Shown: positions 63,263-64,000 of the stretch, piece after piece
How the letters are laid out: each line of letters opens with the position of its first letter
Position numbering within the stretch: position 1 is the first letter of the stretch
Assembly: GCA_002698785.1 (NCBI GenBank)
Contig: PAAG01000038.1
Coordinates: forward strand, 62,001 to 126,000
DNA: 64,000 nucleotides
Reading direction: 5' to 3'
Origin: Verrucomicrobiales bacterium
Lineage (GTDB): Bacteria > Verrucomicrobiota > Verrucomicrobiia > Verrucomicrobiales > DEV007
The notes under the pieces: generated by a model
Databases searched by the model: none
Seen by the model: the letters and a program-made list of their open reading frames with translations, nothing else
Told to the model about the DNA's origin: nothing
Made by a program: the position numbers and the translations under genes

Positions 63263-64000
63263 ATGGACATTAACGTTCCAGGTATCTATTTCAACCATAT
63301 GACCTCGATTCTCGCCGCGGGAGGAATTAGCGCGCCTGAGCTTAGCGATAAGATCTGGATCACTAATTCGATTTTTGTAGCGGCGATTGTTACGATCGCG
63401 CTCCTCTTCTTTGTTCGCATGGCGACCAAGAAGATGCAGTTGATTCCGAATCGGAAACAGAACTTCGTCGAGTTGGTCATCGAGTTCCTTTACGGTCAGG
63501 TGGAAGGCATTGTTGGGAAGCATGTTGCGCCAAAGGCCTTCCCGCTGCTTGCGACCATCTTTATCTTTATCATTACGGCGAACTGGTTCGGGCTTCTTCC
63601 TGGTGTGGGAACGCTCGGGTGGGGCGAAGGGCCCAGCCACGGTGTGATCGAGGAGATGCATACTCCGCTGCTGCGTCCTGCTACTGCGGACTTGAACATG
63701 ACTCTCGCTCTTGCTGTCGTTTTCATGTTCGTCTGGCTCTGGATCTCTGTTCGTGAATTGGGGCTCTGGGGAACGATTGTTCACATTTTTGGGCCTAAGG
63801 GCGGACTGGCGGGAAAGCTGAAGTTGGCGCTTATGCCTATCTTCCTTTTTGTCGGGGTCATCGAGGTCGTCTCAATTATCTTCCGCCCCGTATCTCTTTC
63901 GCTTCGATTGTTCGGTAATATTTACGCAGGGGAGACACTGCTCGTAACGATGAGCGGCCTGGGTGAGAATGTTTTTAACCTCGGCGGTTTCTGGGCATTT
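63263..64000 (+). CDS. atpB: F-type ATP synthase subunit a (partial, 3' end outside window)
   Basis: 246 codons are visible from ATG 63263, and the frame is still open at base 64000. Multiple helices; the proton-channel helix has SLSLRLFGNIYAGETLL, whose Arg is the essential residue facing the c-ring. AFPLLATIFIFIITANWFGLLPG in the N-terminal half is also typical. Subunit a conducts protons (or Na+) through the F0 motor of ATP synthase in the inner membrane. The rest of the atp operon should follow beyond the window. Confidence 0.95.
   Translation, partial: MDINVPGIYFNHMTSILAAGGISAPELSDKIWITNSIFVAAIVTIALLFFVRMATKKMQLIPNRKQNFVELVIEFLYGQVEGIVGKHVAPKAFPLLATIFIFIITANWFGLLPGVGTLGWGEGPSHGVIEEMHTPLLRPATADLNMTLALAVVFMFVWLWISVRELGLWGTIVHIFGPKGGLAGKLKLALMPIFLFVGVIEVVSIIFRPVSLSLRLFGNIYAGETLLVTMSGLGENVFNLGGFWAF

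Noticed and set aside
1-64000. tRNA, rRNA, IS elements, prophage, att sites
   Set aside because: All gaps between genes are under about 260 bases; none shows a tRNA-like T-arm/acceptor pattern. No transposase, integrase or terminal repeats were seen.

Overview
This 64 kb window is chromosomal DNA of a marine-type bacterium, most likely from the Verrucomicrobiota. The evidence is gene content, not a marker gene. There is a planctomycete/verrucomicrobial ECF sigma factor followed by a FecR-LamG membrane protein and a paired planctomycete-cytochrome/DUF1549/DUF1553 plus DUF1501 operon. There are two Cys-type sulfatases, a PSCyt1-LRR membrane protein and a sigma-54 gene. Start sites often lack a strong Shine-Dalgarno sequence, and GTG and TTG starts occur. 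No rRNA, tRNA, CRISPR array, insertion sequence or prophage was seen. Coding density is high; the longest stretch without a recognised gene is about 250 bases.

Layout. 1-9116 holds the end of a MacB-like permease, an eight-loop EF-hand secreted protein, a lone sugar ABC permease, a peroxiredoxin, aconitase A, small membrane proteins and an M48 peptidase. 9113-12630 is an oppABC peptide importer with no ATPase gene. 12737-19036 holds a GYF2-AIM24 protein, two Wza-like export proteins, rpoN and a PQQ-propeller protein. 19112-23860 is a second, tightly coupled Opp-like operon whose only ATPase has lost the Q-loop Gln, the LSGGQ signature and the switch His.

23818-29401 holds an RNA m5C methyltransferase, Mrp, a secreted sulfatase running into a leaderless imelysin, and a bacterioferritin/Bfd pair behind a Fur-like box. 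29413-35295 holds a DHp-like/REC/cyclase protein, a GNAT, an anchored cytochrome c, DUF4250, pyruvate kinase and an OmpA-like coiled-coil protein. 35404-41573 is a ResB/CcsA cytochrome c maturation operon ending in a possible 27-residue membrane peptide, then a lipoprotein and the DUF2231-PSCyt1-LRR protein. 41715-44156 holds a small ORF, mpl and a His-rich envelope protein. 44199-52011 is the sulfatase // ECF sigma-FecR/LamG-PSD1-DUF1501 locus. 52021-61524 is a minus-strand run of ABCG-like transporter, TrmH-like methylase, AddB-like and AddA-like proteins and a membrane protein. 61609-64000 holds an AsmA-like protein and the start of the F-type ATP synthase operon (atpB).

Themes. Several genes concern haem and iron: cytochrome c maturation, three proteins with CxxCH motifs, and imelysin, bacterioferritin and Bfd. 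Others concern the envelope and extracellular glycans.

The most unusual signal is at 27370-27420. A nine-A run holding the dnaX-type slippery heptamer A AAA AAG lies just before the sulfatase stop codon. A -1 slip there continues straight into the imelysin frame, and imelysin has no signal peptide of its own. The degenerate-ATPase transporter and the sigma/FecR-LamG/PSD1 operon are the next best leads. All functions here are inferred from sequence reading alone; no database search was run.
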